Shown here piece by piece: positions 46,670-55,327 of a stretch of 61,100 nt of DNA (position 1 is its first letter; each line of letters begins with the position of its first letter). Source of the stretch: an uncultured Anaerobutyricum sp. (GTDB lineage: Bacteria; Bacillota; Clostridia; Lachnospirales; Lachnospiraceae); NCBI RefSeq assembly GCF_934307085.1, contig NZ_CAKRCF010000015.1, positions 1 through 61,100 of the forward strand. Reading direction: 5' to 3'. A program made the position numbers and the translations under genes. The notes beneath the pieces are model-generated. The model searched no databases. It was given only the letters and a program-made list of their open reading frames with translations, and was not told the DNA's origin.

Positions 46670-47489
46670 TTGCTGCGTCCCTCCTCTTTAAAAGTTCAGC
46701 GGAAATTGTCTCGTACATTTCCTGTGTAGGTACTTTGTGGTGCCAGTCAGCTTTGTTTTCCATGATCTCGCCACCGCCGTAACCTTTAATTGTATCTGCG
46801 ATAATTACCGTTGGTTTTCCTTTGCAGGTCTTTGCTTCTTCAAATGCTTCATTTAAAGATTCAATATTATTGCCCTGTGCATGAATGGAGTTCCATCCAA
46901 ATGCACGGAAACGTGCATCTAAGTCATCATCCGCCATAACATCTTCTGTGTTACCGGAAATCTGAAGACGGTTTCTGTCAACTACTGCACAAAGGTTGTC
47001 TAATTTGTAATGTCCGGCTGCCATAGCACCTTCCCATACAGAACCTTCTGCCAGCTCGCCATCACCCATAACTGTGTAAACACGGCCTGTCTTTCCATCC
47101 ATCTTATTTGCAAGTGCCATACCAACACAAACTGGAAGTCCATGTCCAAGAGAACCGGAGTTCATCTCGATTCCTGGAAGTTTGTTATTTGGATGTCCGA
47201 TGTATGGAGAACCAAATTTGGAGAAGTTCTTAATTACATCTTCGATATCTAAGAAGCCTTTTGCTGCAAGAACAGCGTAGTATGCTTCTACGGAATGTCC
47301 TTTACTCATAACGAATAAATCTCTGTTAGGATCGTCAAGATTATCAGGACTAATATTCATCTGTTTAAAGTACAGAGTAATGAGGATATCCATTACACTG
47401 AAGTCTCCACCGATATGACCGGCTCTTCCTTCCATAATCATATCAAGGACATTTTGTCTGCATTCAAAGGATAATGCTTCTAAATTCAC
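46662..47489 (-). CDS. Transketolase, N-terminal (thiamine diphosphate-binding) subunit
   Basis: This 275-residue subunit has the ThDP motif GDGELAEGSVWEGAMAAGHY, ending in the metal ligands VVDRNRLQISG. It also has the N-terminal His in MSKGHSVEAYYAVL and a substrate region GSLGHGLPVCVGMA. Start is GTG with AGGAGG 8 bp upstream. It is separated from the isomerase gene by 181 bp that hold an inverted repeat. Confidence 0.93.
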   Translation of the reverse strand: MNLEALSFECRQNVLDMIMEGRAGHIGGDFSVMDILITLYFKQMNISPDNLDDPNRDLFVMSKGHSVEAYYAVLAAKGFLDIEDVIKNFSKFGSPYIGHPNNKLPGIEMNSGSLGHGLPVCVGMALANKMDGKTGRVYTVMGDGELAEGSVWEGAMAAGHYKLDNLCAVVDRNRLQISGNTEDVMADDDLDARFRAFGWNSIHAQGNNIESLNEAFEEAKTCKGKPTVIIADTIKGYGGGEIMENKADWHHKVPTQEMYETISAELLKRRDAANE

Positions 47490-47522
47490 TTTTATGCCTC
47501 CTATATAAATGTAAATGAATGA

Positions 47523-47641
47523 GATAACTATTCAGAGTTCATCTTTTATGCTCTTTTGCAAATAAGTTTGCTTCGCTATATATTTTTATATATTTTTCAG
47601 GTAAGCATCATTCAAAAATTATCCGAATCTGAATAGTTATC
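47523..47641. repeat. Inverted repeat between isomerase and transketolase genes
   Basis: GATAACTATTCAGA (47523-47536) is perfectly inverted at 47628-47641, enclosing 91 AT-rich bases. It lies in the middle of the presumed operon. The same words, GTAACTATTCAGAATTCAT, recur near 59141, so the arm may be part of a dispersed repeat. Confidence 0.65.
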
Positions 47642-47670
47642 AAATTTCAATTGTTAACTTAAACTACTAA

Positions 47671-49089
47671 TTATTTTTCTACCTTTTCACCACGGATGAT
47701 AGCTTTTACTTTTTCCTCGATTGGGTCATATAAGTCTGGTGTAACACCGATGTACTTACATGCTTCGTATAATACAGGTACAACATCCTGATGAACACCT
47801 ACGCAGTGGTGGATGTAAGGTCCCTGAACGAGTTTATCTTCTAAGCGGTCAAGGTTCTCAACTTCAACCCACATATAGGTACCTTTTGTATAAGGACCAT
47901 CTACTGTCTTAGCGTTTCCAAGAAGTAAAGAGTATTCTCCGTTATCTCCGTCAAAACGTACTAAGGAAATGTGTTCTCCATCTTTTGCCTGTGCCATTAA
48001 GGAACCGGAGCAATCGAATGCAACTGGTGTATCGATCGTTGGTTTTTCTTTGGCGATGGAGATTGGCCATGGACCACAGTGCTGTAAAAGCTCTGCGTTA
48101 TCATTATATGGATGACGAACGGTCCAGTCAGCGAAGAAAGATCTTGTCTCTCCCATTGCTGCAGCCTCTACTAATACAGAAGTGATTGTTCCGTGGATAT
48201 CTGTCTCACATGCGATTGGGAATCCCTCATCATTGCAAAGTGCATTTGCTGCACATGGCATGATTCCGATTTCATCCTGAAGTGCGTTCCAGCACTGGAT
48301 TGCTCCACAGTTACATCCGTATTTCTTTCCTAATCTTGTCATAGCAATCTTTAATGCTGCTACGTTATCAAGCTGTTCTGGTGTAACTTTTATGCACATT
48401 TTCTCACGGCAGTAATCTGTTACTTCTTTAATCTCTTCTGGAGAATTCTCTTTTACATCCTTCATTGCCTGTGTTAACTCTGGCATTGGGATTGGAGAAA
48501 GCTGAATTCCGAACTTCTCAAGTAATTCGCCTTCGTTACACATTGTTGACCAGAAATCAAATGGTCTTGTGGAAATCTGAAGAACTCTTGTATTACGGAA
48601 TGCTTTTACTACGTTACAAACTCTTAAGAAACGGTCAATTCCTTCTGCAAAGCACTCATCTTCAAGATTACAGTTCTTTAAATATGTAAATGGAATTCCG
48701 AATCTTCTTAAAACTTTACCTGTTGCAAATAATCCACACTGGCTGTCACGAAGACGCATACCGTTCTCATCTGGACATTCGTCTCTTGGTCCCCATAATA
48801 AAACAGGAACATTTAACTTCTTAGCCAGACGGCATACTTCATACTCTGTACCGAAGTTACAGTGAGGAACGAATAAACCATCTACTTTTGCATCTCTGAA
48901 CTTTTCGTAGATTTTTTCCATTCCAGCGTCATCATAAAGAAGACCTTCGTCATTTACGTCATCAATATCTACAAAATCTACATTTAACTCTTTTAATCTC
49001 TTTGCTGTTAATCCCCGATACACTACAGCAGCTGGTGCTGAGAAAATCGCTCTTCTTGTTGGTGCAAAACCAAGTACTACCTTATCCAT
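47671..49089 (-). CDS. L-fucose/L-arabinose isomerase family protein
   Basis: This 472-residue isomerase begins MDKVVLGFAPTRRAIFSAP and has the family pattern throughout. Possible metal ligands are Glu and Asp in ACETDIHGTITSVL and a His near HHCVGVHQD. It would turn an aldose into a ketose. With a kinase and split transketolase downstream, D-apiose to D-apulose (ApsI role) is the preferred reading; ordinary fucose or arabinose isomerisation is the alternative. No aldolase, which a fucose pathway would need, is present. It is 3 bp after the LacI gene. Confidence 0.88.
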   Translation of the reverse strand: MDKVVLGFAPTRRAIFSAPAAVVYRGLTAKRLKELNVDFVDIDDVNDEGLLYDDAGMEKIYEKFRDAKVDGLFVPHCNFGTEYEVCRLAKKLNVPVLLWGPRDECPDENGMRLRDSQCGLFATGKVLRRFGIPFTYLKNCNLEDECFAEGIDRFLRVCNVVKAFRNTRVLQISTRPFDFWSTMCNEGELLEKFGIQLSPIPMPELTQAMKDVKENSPEEIKEVTDYCREKMCIKVTPEQLDNVAALKIAMTRLGKKYGCNCGAIQCWNALQDEIGIMPCAANALCNDEGFPIACETDIHGTITSVLVEAAAMGETRSFFADWTVRHPYNDNAELLQHCGPWPISIAKEKPTIDTPVAFDCSGSLMAQAKDGEHISLVRFDGDNGEYSLLLGNAKTVDGPYTKGTYMWVEVENLDRLEDKLVQGPYIHHCVGVHQDVVPVLYEACKYIGVTPDLYDPIEEKVKAIIRGEKVEK

Positions 49090-49092
49090 CCT

Positions 49093-50118
49093 CTAATTTC
49101 CTCCTTTTTTTGAGGCGGAGTTTAAATCAATTACGCTGTCGCGTTCTACAAACTCCGTACATACCTGTGTCTTTGTATTTATTTTACCGCCGTCCTTCAT
49201 GACTTCTATCAATCGTCTGACTGCAATCTGGCCCATCTCGTATTTAAATACTTTAATCGTCGTCAGTCGCGGTGAAGAAATCTCGCAGAACGGAAGATCA
49301 TCAAATGCTGCAACCGAAATATCTTCCGGTACTCTGTATCCTGCTTCCTGAAAAGCTTTGATACAACCAAGAGCTATCATGTCGTTATCCGCAAAAAATG
49401 CAGTTGGCATCTTCGCTCCCTTTGCCAGATACTCCTTCATATCCTTATAAGCACCATCCATCGTGGTACTTACTGTGAAAATGTACTGGCTGTTTAACTC
49501 AATGTTATTCTTGGAAAGTGCTCTGCTGTATCCCGCACACCGGGAAGTAAATGCCTTGATTCGAAATCTTCCTCTGAGATATCCTATCTCTCTGTGTCCC
49601 TTATTAATAAGGTACTGAACCGCCGTCACCGCAGAATCTGCATTATTAATAAGTACGGCATTCACAGAGTAATTCGAACTCCAGCAATCCAACAGCACCA
49701 TCGGACAATTTCCACTCATATATAGAGGAAAGTCCTCATCCATCATCTCTGTTCCAAGCAAAAGTATCGCAGAAGAGGTATCATTCAGAATCAGCTTTAC
49801 CTGTTCCTCATAATCTGGATCGTTACGGTCTACATTACATATAACCATCTCATATCCAGAAGCCCGGCACTCATTCTCTACACCCTTCAATAAAATAGGA
49901 AAGAACGGGGAATCATCAATAATCAACCCATTTCTCTTGTAGATAACCAGCTTTATTTTTGTAATTTTATTCTCTGAGATATATCCAATCTCCTTCGCCA
50001 CCTGAAAGATTCTTTCTGCAGTCTTCTGATTCACACCTTTTTTGTGATTCAGCGCATTCGAAATGGTCGCCGGAGAAAAGCCTGTAATCTCACTAATCTG
50101 TTTTATACTGGCTTTCAT
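49093..50118 (-). CDS. LacI-family transcriptional regulator
   Basis: This 341-residue repressor has the N-terminal HTH and hinge (SIKQISEITGFSPATISNAL, then NHKKGVNQKTAERIFQVAKE) and a periplasmic-binding-like sensor domain (GYLRGRFRIKAFTSRCAGYS). It heads the sugar operon and should be released by the transported sugar or an intermediate. RBS AAGGAGGAG precedes the ATG. Confidence 0.93.
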   Translation of the reverse strand: MKASIKQISEITGFSPATISNALNHKKGVNQKTAERIFQVAKEIGYISENKITKIKLVIYKRNGLIIDDSPFFPILLKGVENECRASGYEMVICNVDRNDPDYEEQVKLILNDTSSAILLLGTEMMDEDFPLYMSGNCPMVLLDCWSSNYSVNAVLINNADSAVTAVQYLINKGHREIGYLRGRFRIKAFTSRCAGYSRALSKNNIELNSQYIFTVSTTMDGAYKDMKEYLAKGAKMPTAFFADNDMIALGCIKAFQEAGYRVPEDISVAAFDDLPFCEISSPRLTTIKVFKYEMGQIAVRRLIEVMKDGGKINTKTQVCTEFVERDSVIDLNSASKKGGN

Positions 50119-50142
50119 GTCTCACTCCTCCTTGCTGTGTTC

Positions 50143-50171
50143 ATTATAAAATTTTTATATAACTTTTTCAA
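50143..50171 (-). promoter_or_regulatory. Promoter of the LacI-isomerase-transketolase-kinase operon
   Basis: On the minus strand TTGAAA and TATAAT are 17 bp apart. The spacer and flanks are AT-rich with AAAGTTAT words repeated upstream, possible operator half-sites. The rest of 50172-50550 holds no gene. Confidence 0.65.
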
Positions 50172-50550
50172 TAACTTTTTATCAAAAAGAAGTAAGGGAA
50201 ATCAAATATGTGAAATATAACTATATGTATGATGCATATTTTATGCAATTTCACAATGATTTTTGCACCTTTTTTCCAATTTAATTCTTTTTAAACATTT
50301 TGGTATCTAAATATTTATATAAATATTTTATACGAATATTTATATACTGTTTTTCTGAAAATTTTAGAGTTTTGTTTAGCTGGCTAAACAGACAAATAAA
50401 TTCAATAAAGTCAAATCAAGCATTAGACTTCTACCCTCTTCCTCAAATCAGTTCTGGAATCAGGGAAGAACACAGAAAATTGCAACATAAGACTTCTATC
50501 CTCTCTTCGGAGGCGTCTCTTTTCCTTTGACAAATTCCATTCATCAATCA

Positions 50551-50579
50551 TTGCGATTTTTGTCAAAATTCAGTATAAT
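50551..50579 (+). promoter_or_regulatory. Promoter of malQ
   Basis: TTGCGA and TATAAT are 17 bp apart. TTTGACAAA (about 50527) and TTTGTCAAA (about 50559) form an inverted pair around the -35 box and may be an operator. Confidence 0.55.
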
Positions 50580-50614
50580 ATTTATCAGTACTACTTAGTT
50601 TAAGGGAGGTTCGT

Positions 50615-52126
50615 ATGAACGATAAATTTTCACTTTTAAAAAGAATGCGCCGTCTTTCCGGTATCTTAGTTCACCCAACTTCTTTACCAGGCAAGTTTGG
50701 TATTGGAGACTTAGGCCCAGAAGCATACCGTTTCGTAGATTTCTTACAGGAATCCGGCCAGCATTTATGGCAGACACTTCCGCTTGGACCTACTGGCGGA
50801 CATAACAGTCCTTACCAGTGCTTTTCTTCTTTTGCAGGACAGCCATTGTTAATCAGCCCCGAACTTCTGAAAGATGAAGGACTTCTCACAGACGCTGATT
50901 TAAGTAATGTTCCTCACTTTTCAGACGAGGAAGTAGATTTCGCTGCTGTAGGAGAATATAAAGAAGAACTCTTTAAGAAAGCATTTGCCCGCTTTAAAGA
51001 ACTTCCAGAGGATAATCCGTTAAAATCTGAGCTTGCACTGTTTGGTAAGAGCGCACACTGGCTTGATGATTATGCAATGTTTATGGCAATCAAGAAGTCC
51101 AAAGGCGGCGCTCACTGGTTAGAGTGGGAGAAGAAATACCGCAAACCTACAAAGTCTCAGAAAGCTGTTATTGAGCGTGAGTTTGAAGATGAGATTCTTT
51201 ATGAGAAGTTCCTTCAGTGGACATTTTGCCGTCAGTGGAGCCAGTTAAAGGCTTACGCTAATGAGCAGGATATTCTTTTAATCGGAGATATTCCTATCTT
51301 TGTTTCTGGTGACAGTGCTGATGTATGGGCTGAGCCAAGACTGTTCCAGGTAGATTCCGATGGATTCCCTACTGTTGTAGCCGGAGTACCACCAGACTAT
51401 TTCAGCGCAACAGGTCAGTTATGGGGCAACCCTCTCTACGACTGGAAATACCACAAAAAGACCAATTACGAATGGTGGATGGAACGTTTCAAAACACAGT
51501 TCTTATTAAGCGACATCGTCCGCATTGATCATTTCCGTGGTTTAGAAAGTTACTGGGAGATTCCTGCCGACTCTGAAACTGCTTTAAATGGTAAATGGGT
51601 TGACGGACCAAAGGATGAATTCTTTGAAGTATTAATTAAGACTTTTGGAGAAGAACCTCCTATTATCGCAGAAGATCTTGGTATCATTACCGATGATGTA
51701 CGCGCATTACGCGACAAGTTTGGATTACCAGGCATGAAGATTCTTCAGTTTGCATTTGAGGACGAAGACAGCAATTATCTTCCTTATAATCAGCCATACA
51801 ACTGCGTATGCTATACAGGAACTCACGACAACGACACAACTACAGGCTGGTATGCAACCGCATCTGAGAAAGCCCGCGATAAAGTCCGCCGCTACATGAA
51901 TACAGACGCTTCTCAGGTTAGCTGGGACTTCATCCGTACCTGCTTCGGTTCTCCTGCACGTTTTGCGATCATTCCTGTTCAGGATTTATTCTGTCAGGGA
52001 AGCGACTGTCGCATGAACACACCAGGAAAAGCGGAAGGCAACTGGACTTACCGCGTGAAGAAGGAACTCCTTACCAGTGACGTTGCAAAACGACTTTATG
52101 ATGTAACAAAACTTTACGGACGCTAG
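50615..52126 (+). CDS. malQ: 4-alpha-glucanotransferase (amylomaltase)
   Basis: This 503-residue GH77 enzyme rearranges alpha-1,4-glucans, producing longer maltodextrins and glucose for glycogen or maltose use. Motifs: SGILVHPTSLPGKFGIGDLG, LIGDIPIFVSGDSADVW, the nucleophile region IVRIDHFRGLESYWEIP, acid Glu in IIAEDLGIIT and TGTHDNDTTTGWY. RBS AAGGGAGG precedes the ATG. Its TAG stop is formed by a solo MITE-family end (52123-52140). plsC follows at 23 bp. Confidence 0.96.
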   Translation: MNDKFSLLKRMRRLSGILVHPTSLPGKFGIGDLGPEAYRFVDFLQESGQHLWQTLPLGPTGGHNSPYQCFSSFAGQPLLISPELLKDEGLLTDADLSNVPHFSDEEVDFAAVGEYKEELFKKAFARFKELPEDNPLKSELALFGKSAHWLDDYAMFMAIKKSKGGAHWLEWEKKYRKPTKSQKAVIEREFEDEILYEKFLQWTFCRQWSQLKAYANEQDILLIGDIPIFVSGDSADVWAEPRLFQVDSDGFPTVVAGVPPDYFSATGQLWGNPLYDWKYHKKTNYEWWMERFKTQFLLSDIVRIDHFRGLESYWEIPADSETALNGKWVDGPKDEFFEVLIKTFGEEPPIIAEDLGIITDDVRALRDKFGLPGMKILQFAFEDEDSNYLPYNQPYNCVCYTGTHDNDTTTGWYATASEKARDKVRRYMNTDASQVSWDFIRTCFGSPARFAIIPVQDLFCQGSDCRMNTPGKAEGNWTYRVKKELLTSDVAKRLYDVTKLYGR

Positions 52127-52140
52127 AGTGTGTTTGAAAG
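52123..52140. mobile_element. Solo terminal repeat of the MITE-like family at the malQ stop
   Basis: GCTAGAGTGTGTTTGAAAG matches the terminal repeat CTAGAGCGTGTTTGAAAA. Its first bases make the malQ TAG stop. The rest of an element is absent, so it is a remnant or a chance match of 17 bases. Confidence 0.45.
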
Positions 52141-52149
52141 GGGGAAATT

Positions 52150-52875
52150 ATGACTTTTCGTTCTATTTGCATTGCAGTATATGTATTTTTCTATTTAATA
52201 TTTACAACCCCAACACGGGCTCGTTTAAAAAAGCTGGAGAAAACAAATCCACAGGAAGCTTCCCGCATTGCGCAGGAGCATATTCAAAAGGTATTTAAAC
52301 ATCTTTTGAAAATATCCGGTGTTACAGTTGAGGTAAAGGGACTGGAAAATATCCCCGAAGAAGCCTCGCTCTTTGTCGGAAACCACAGCAGCTACTTCGA
52401 CATCATTGTTACAGGCGCTACTATTCCGGGCGGTGTGGGCTTCGTTGCAAAAGACAACCTCGGAAAGATTCCAGGACTTTCTTCCTGGATGAAATGCATC
52501 CACTGTCTTTTCCTAGACCGTAGCGATGTGCGTAAGGGATTACAGACAATCTTAGAAGGCGTAGACTATTTAAAAGAAGGTTACTCCATGTGCATCTATC
52601 CAGAAGGTACAAGAAGCACAAATGGAGAACTCGGAGAGTTTAAAGGCGGTAGCCTGAAAATGGCACAAAGAGCAAAAGCTCCTGTCGTTCCTGTTGCTAT
52701 TACCGGAACACGCGATATCTTTGAAAATAATCCGGGGCTTCGCGTTTATCCTTCCCATGTAACGATTTCTTTTGGCAAGCCATTTAAGTTCGCTGATCTT
52801 CCGGCGACTGAGAAGAAATTTGCTGGTGAATATGCTAAGAAAGCTATTGAGGAAATGCTGGCAGCTCAACAGTAA
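52150..52875 (+). CDS. plsC: 1-acyl-sn-glycerol-3-phosphate acyltransferase
   Basis: This 241-residue membrane enzyme turns lysophosphatidate into phosphatidate. Motifs: FVGNHSSYFDIIV (HX4D catalytic), GFVAKDNLGKIPG, FLDRSDVRKG, and YPEGTRSTNGELGEFKGG (glycerol-phosphate site). An N-terminal membrane helix is at about 5-22. The ATG follows GGGGG. It is co-transcribed with malQ at a 23-bp gap. Confidence 0.94.
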   Translation: MTFRSICIAVYVFFYLIFTTPTRARLKKLEKTNPQEASRIAQEHIQKVFKHLLKISGVTVEVKGLENIPEEASLFVGNHSSYFDIIVTGATIPGGVGFVAKDNLGKIPGLSSWMKCIHCLFLDRSDVRKGLQTILEGVDYLKEGYSMCIYPEGTRSTNGELGEFKGGSLKMAQRAKAPVVPVAITGTRDIFENNPGLRVYPSHVTISFGKPFKFADLPATEKKFAGEYAKKAIEEMLAAQQ

Positions 52876-53162
52876 CAATTCACATCCAGATTAAAAAATA
52901 TATTTGCAATATTAGTCATTAAAGATAATTTGAAGTCTATACTCATTTGACAATAATAATTAAGAATCATCTTAAAGTTATATTAATCTGGAAGCAACAC
53001 TTAAAAAATGACCAAAGATTACGCTTACCCCGCAACAACTGCCTGAAAAAAGCTTATTTATATGAAAAAGTAGCATAAAACCGTAATTTTTTCTTTTCAA
53101 TTAACGTAAATAATGTTAGAATGAAATTTGTGTTATCAAAAAGAAAGAATAGGAGGAATATT

Positions 53163-53621
53163 ATGAACCCATGGATTGTTTTTGCAATTATCCTTTTAGT
53201 TGCACTCGCCATTCTCGGATTCCTTTATTACAAAGGTTCCAAGCTTCAGAAAGAACAACAAGAACAAAAAGAACAGTTATTTAGCGCCGCTACTCCGGTT
53301 ACTATGCTGGTAATAGATAAAAAGAGACTCCCTTTAAAAGATTCCGGTCTTCCACAGATTGTAATTGACCAGACTCCAAAGAGAGCCCGCCGTGCAAAAG
53401 TACCTGTAGTAAAGGCTAAGATCGGACCTAAGGTTACAAGCCTTATTGCTGATGAAAATGTATACGATTTAATTCCAGTAAAAGCTGAGATTAAAGCAAT
53501 GATCAGCGGTATCTACATCACAAGTATCAATAACTTCCGTAAAGCTCCAGTTCCAAAACCAGAGAAAAAGGGAATGATGGCTAAGCTTCGTAAGAAGGCT
53601 GATGATATGACTACTAAATAA
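53163..53621 (+). CDS. Hypothetical membrane-anchored protein
   Basis: This 152-residue protein has one N-terminal membrane helix (residues 3-21, WIVFAIILLVALAILGFLY) followed by a Lys/Gln coiled segment. A basic cytoplasmic domain has no recognised fold (RLPLKDSGLPQIVIDQTPKR, KAEIKAMISGIYITSINNFR). The ATG at 53163 has AGGAGG 7 bp upstream; the frame opens earlier at 53121 without a site. A long hairpin follows it. Confidence 0.7.
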   Translation: MNPWIVFAIILLVALAILGFLYYKGSKLQKEQQEQKEQLFSAATPVTMLVIDKKRLPLKDSGLPQIVIDQTPKRARRAKVPVVKAKIGPKVTSLIADENVYDLIPVKAEIKAMISGIYITSINNFRKAPVPKPEKKGMMAKLRKKADDMTTK

Positions 53622-53650
53622 GCGGTTTGTTTTTTGTGTGGATAAACAGA

Positions 53651-53767
53651 CGAAACTAAAAAAGAAAAGATATAACAAATGCTTCGTATCACTGCACTCT
53701 TAATGCTCATCCGCATTAAGAGTTTGCTCTAAGGCGCATTTGTTATATCTTTTCTTTTTTTAGTTTC
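53651..53767. repeat. Long hairpin element after the membrane-anchored protein gene
   Basis: Arms 53651-53682 and 53736-53767 pair over 32 bp with one bulged T (AAAAGATATAACAAATGC on the left). The boundary is AAACAGACGAAAC on the left and AGTTTCTGTTTGTT on the right. The tip has TTCGTATCACTGCA, an 11-bp inner stem (ACTCTTAATGC at 53696) and GCTCTAAGGCGC. Confidence 0.8.
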
Positions 53768-53780
53768 TGTTTGTTGGGAC

Positions 53781-53969
53781 AAAATCAAATTACTGATGGA
53801 GTAGCCAAAATCATCTTGTAAATAGAGGGTAGAGTAAACTTGGCGTTTTTTCAAAAATCAAGTTGCGAATGGAGCAGGCGAAATCAGCTTGTGGTTAGAG
53901 AGGAAGATAAGCTTGGCGTTTTTCCAAAAATCAAGTTACGAATAAAGTAGATGAAATCATTTTGAACCC
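53781..53969. repeat. Tandem repeat, 73-bp unit x about 2.6
   Basis: Units begin AAAATCAAATTACTGATGGA (53781), AAAATCAAGTTGCGAATGGA (53854) and AAAATCAAGTTACGAATAAA (53927), exactly 73 bp apart. The first two both end in CTTGGCGTTTTT. The third runs into the 3' end of the partner gene of the HTH-ART protein, including its stop. Confidence 0.8.
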
Positions 53970-54445
53970 ATCCTTATTCTTCTGAATATCTCGTACTGTC
54001 GCTGTAGCTCTGCTTCTTCATCAAGTAATAATCCTTTTGCTTCTAATATTCTCTCTATAGCCTGAGATGGGTCTAATGTATGATATGGCAAAAATAATTC
54101 CCGTAATTCTTTAGGTTTTACGATTTTATAAACTCGTGCTGATGTGAATTCGTAGGTAATTGCAAAATATCTATAAATGTATCCAATCCAGTACATCTCA
54201 TTATGAGTATATTTTACCGTTCCATAATGTGAAACTCCATATTCCTCATCCACTAACTGCAAAATATCATTTGCCTGAAGATTGCTATCAAGAACTGATT
54301 TGTCATCCATTCTTTTGGCTATATTGCTTTTCATAAATCTTCTAATAAAAATCTCAGAACTTGAATCCATTTTATCTATAGAATTTTCAAAGGCTGTTGC
54401 CTGAAGTTCACATAAAAGCAAACCATCTCTATCTATCTTTTTCAT
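53957..54445 (-). CDS. Hypothetical partner of the HTH-ADP-ribosyltransferase-like protein
   Basis: This 162-residue acidic, helical protein has no recognised domain with certainty (LLCELQATAFENSIDKMDSS, then SEIFIRRFMKSNIAKRMDD). It lies 15 bp after the DUF3990-like gene on the same strand, in the place expected for an antitoxin or cofactor. RBS AAGGAAG precedes the ATG. The 3' end is inside a 73-bp tandem repeat, so the C-terminus may have been remodelled. Confidence 0.6.
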   Translation of the reverse strand: MKKIDRDGLLLCELQATAFENSIDKMDSSSEIFIRRFMKSNIAKRMDDKSVLDSNLQANDILQLVDEEYGVSHYGTVKYTHNEMYWIGYIYRYFAITYEFTSARVYKIVKPKELRELFLPYHTLDPSQAIERILEAKGLLLDEEAELQRQYEIFRRIRMGSK

Positions 54446-54460
54446 GCATTATCCACTTCC

Positions 54461-55315
54461 TTACACCAAAATTTCATCAATGTACCGGCCTTTGCCCCTA
54501 TATTGCTTTCTGGCTAATTTTACTTTATTAGCTCCTAACTTCGACTCTTCAAGTCGTATATGCTTATAGTATTCTCTTTCATTTTGCGAAATATAACAAC
54601 GTTCTATAAGTTTTGCCTGCGATACTGCTTTTTCGCTTACAAAGATATACTGCATTCCAAGATTTGTTGCTGCAAGGCAGTGTTTACATTGTTCATCTGT
54701 AAGTTCTCCTTCAATAAATGAATTAATGATTTGAAACATACGATTATCTGCTATTGGTGCAATTATGTAATCACAAGCTCTCGACTGTTCTATAATTTTT
54801 TTTACAACTGGATGATTCTTATACTCATCTAACGCACCTCTATAGTACGCAATTGTCATCATCCACTCTTGATTTACTTCATATCTTTTACATGTAAGAT
54901 TATCATCATTAAAACAAATATAATATACCGATGAATTTTCAAATCCTGAAACAAACGATATTGCCTGTTCATAACTTTCTCCTGCATAAAAACCCTGACC
55001 AAAATCATTATTATGCCTGCCTCTGTGAATATCTATCGCTCCTTCAATTTTGCTTTTTGCTCCATGAAAAAGTAATTTCTCATGTTTTTTTAAATCATCT
55101 CTCCAAAACATTTCCTTTAATTTATTAATCTTTATATTTTTAGCAAAAGCAAATGTATATACATTCTCCAAAATTTTTGCAGATGGATTCGTTCTTCCTA
55201 ATTCATTTCTTGAAATCGTTACCTGTTCTACTCCAATCTGGTCTGCAAATTCACTCTGAGAGATACCTAATATTTCTCGAATAGATTTCAAGTCTTTTGA
55301 AAAATTGTATTCCAT
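54461..55315 (-). CDS. HTH domain fused to DUF3990/ADP-ribosyltransferase-like toxin
   Basis: Residues 5-60 form an XRE-type HTH (ISQSEFADQIGVEQVTISRN). Residues about 80-230 match DUF3990, which has the ADP-ribosyltransferase pattern: HGAK (His84), then NNDFGQGFYAG (104-112) and EQAISFV. The C-terminal 40 residues are basic. The fusion suggests a toxin that binds its own promoter. The start is the ATG at 55315 after GAGGTG, rather than the GTG at 55324. NAD-dependent modification of a host target is inferred, not shown. Confidence 0.75.
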   Translation of the reverse strand: MEYNFSKDLKSIREILGISQSEFADQIGVEQVTISRNELGRTNPSAKILENVYTFAFAKNIKINKLKEMFWRDDLKKHEKLLFHGAKSKIEGAIDIHRGRHNNDFGQGFYAGESYEQAISFVSGFENSSVYYICFNDDNLTCKRYEVNQEWMMTIAYYRGALDEYKNHPVVKKIIEQSRACDYIIAPIADNRMFQIINSFIEGELTDEQCKHCLAATNLGMQYIFVSEKAVSQAKLIERCYISQNEREYYKHIRLEESKLGANKVKLARKQYRGKGRYIDEILV

Positions 55316-55327
55316 ATTAATCACCTC

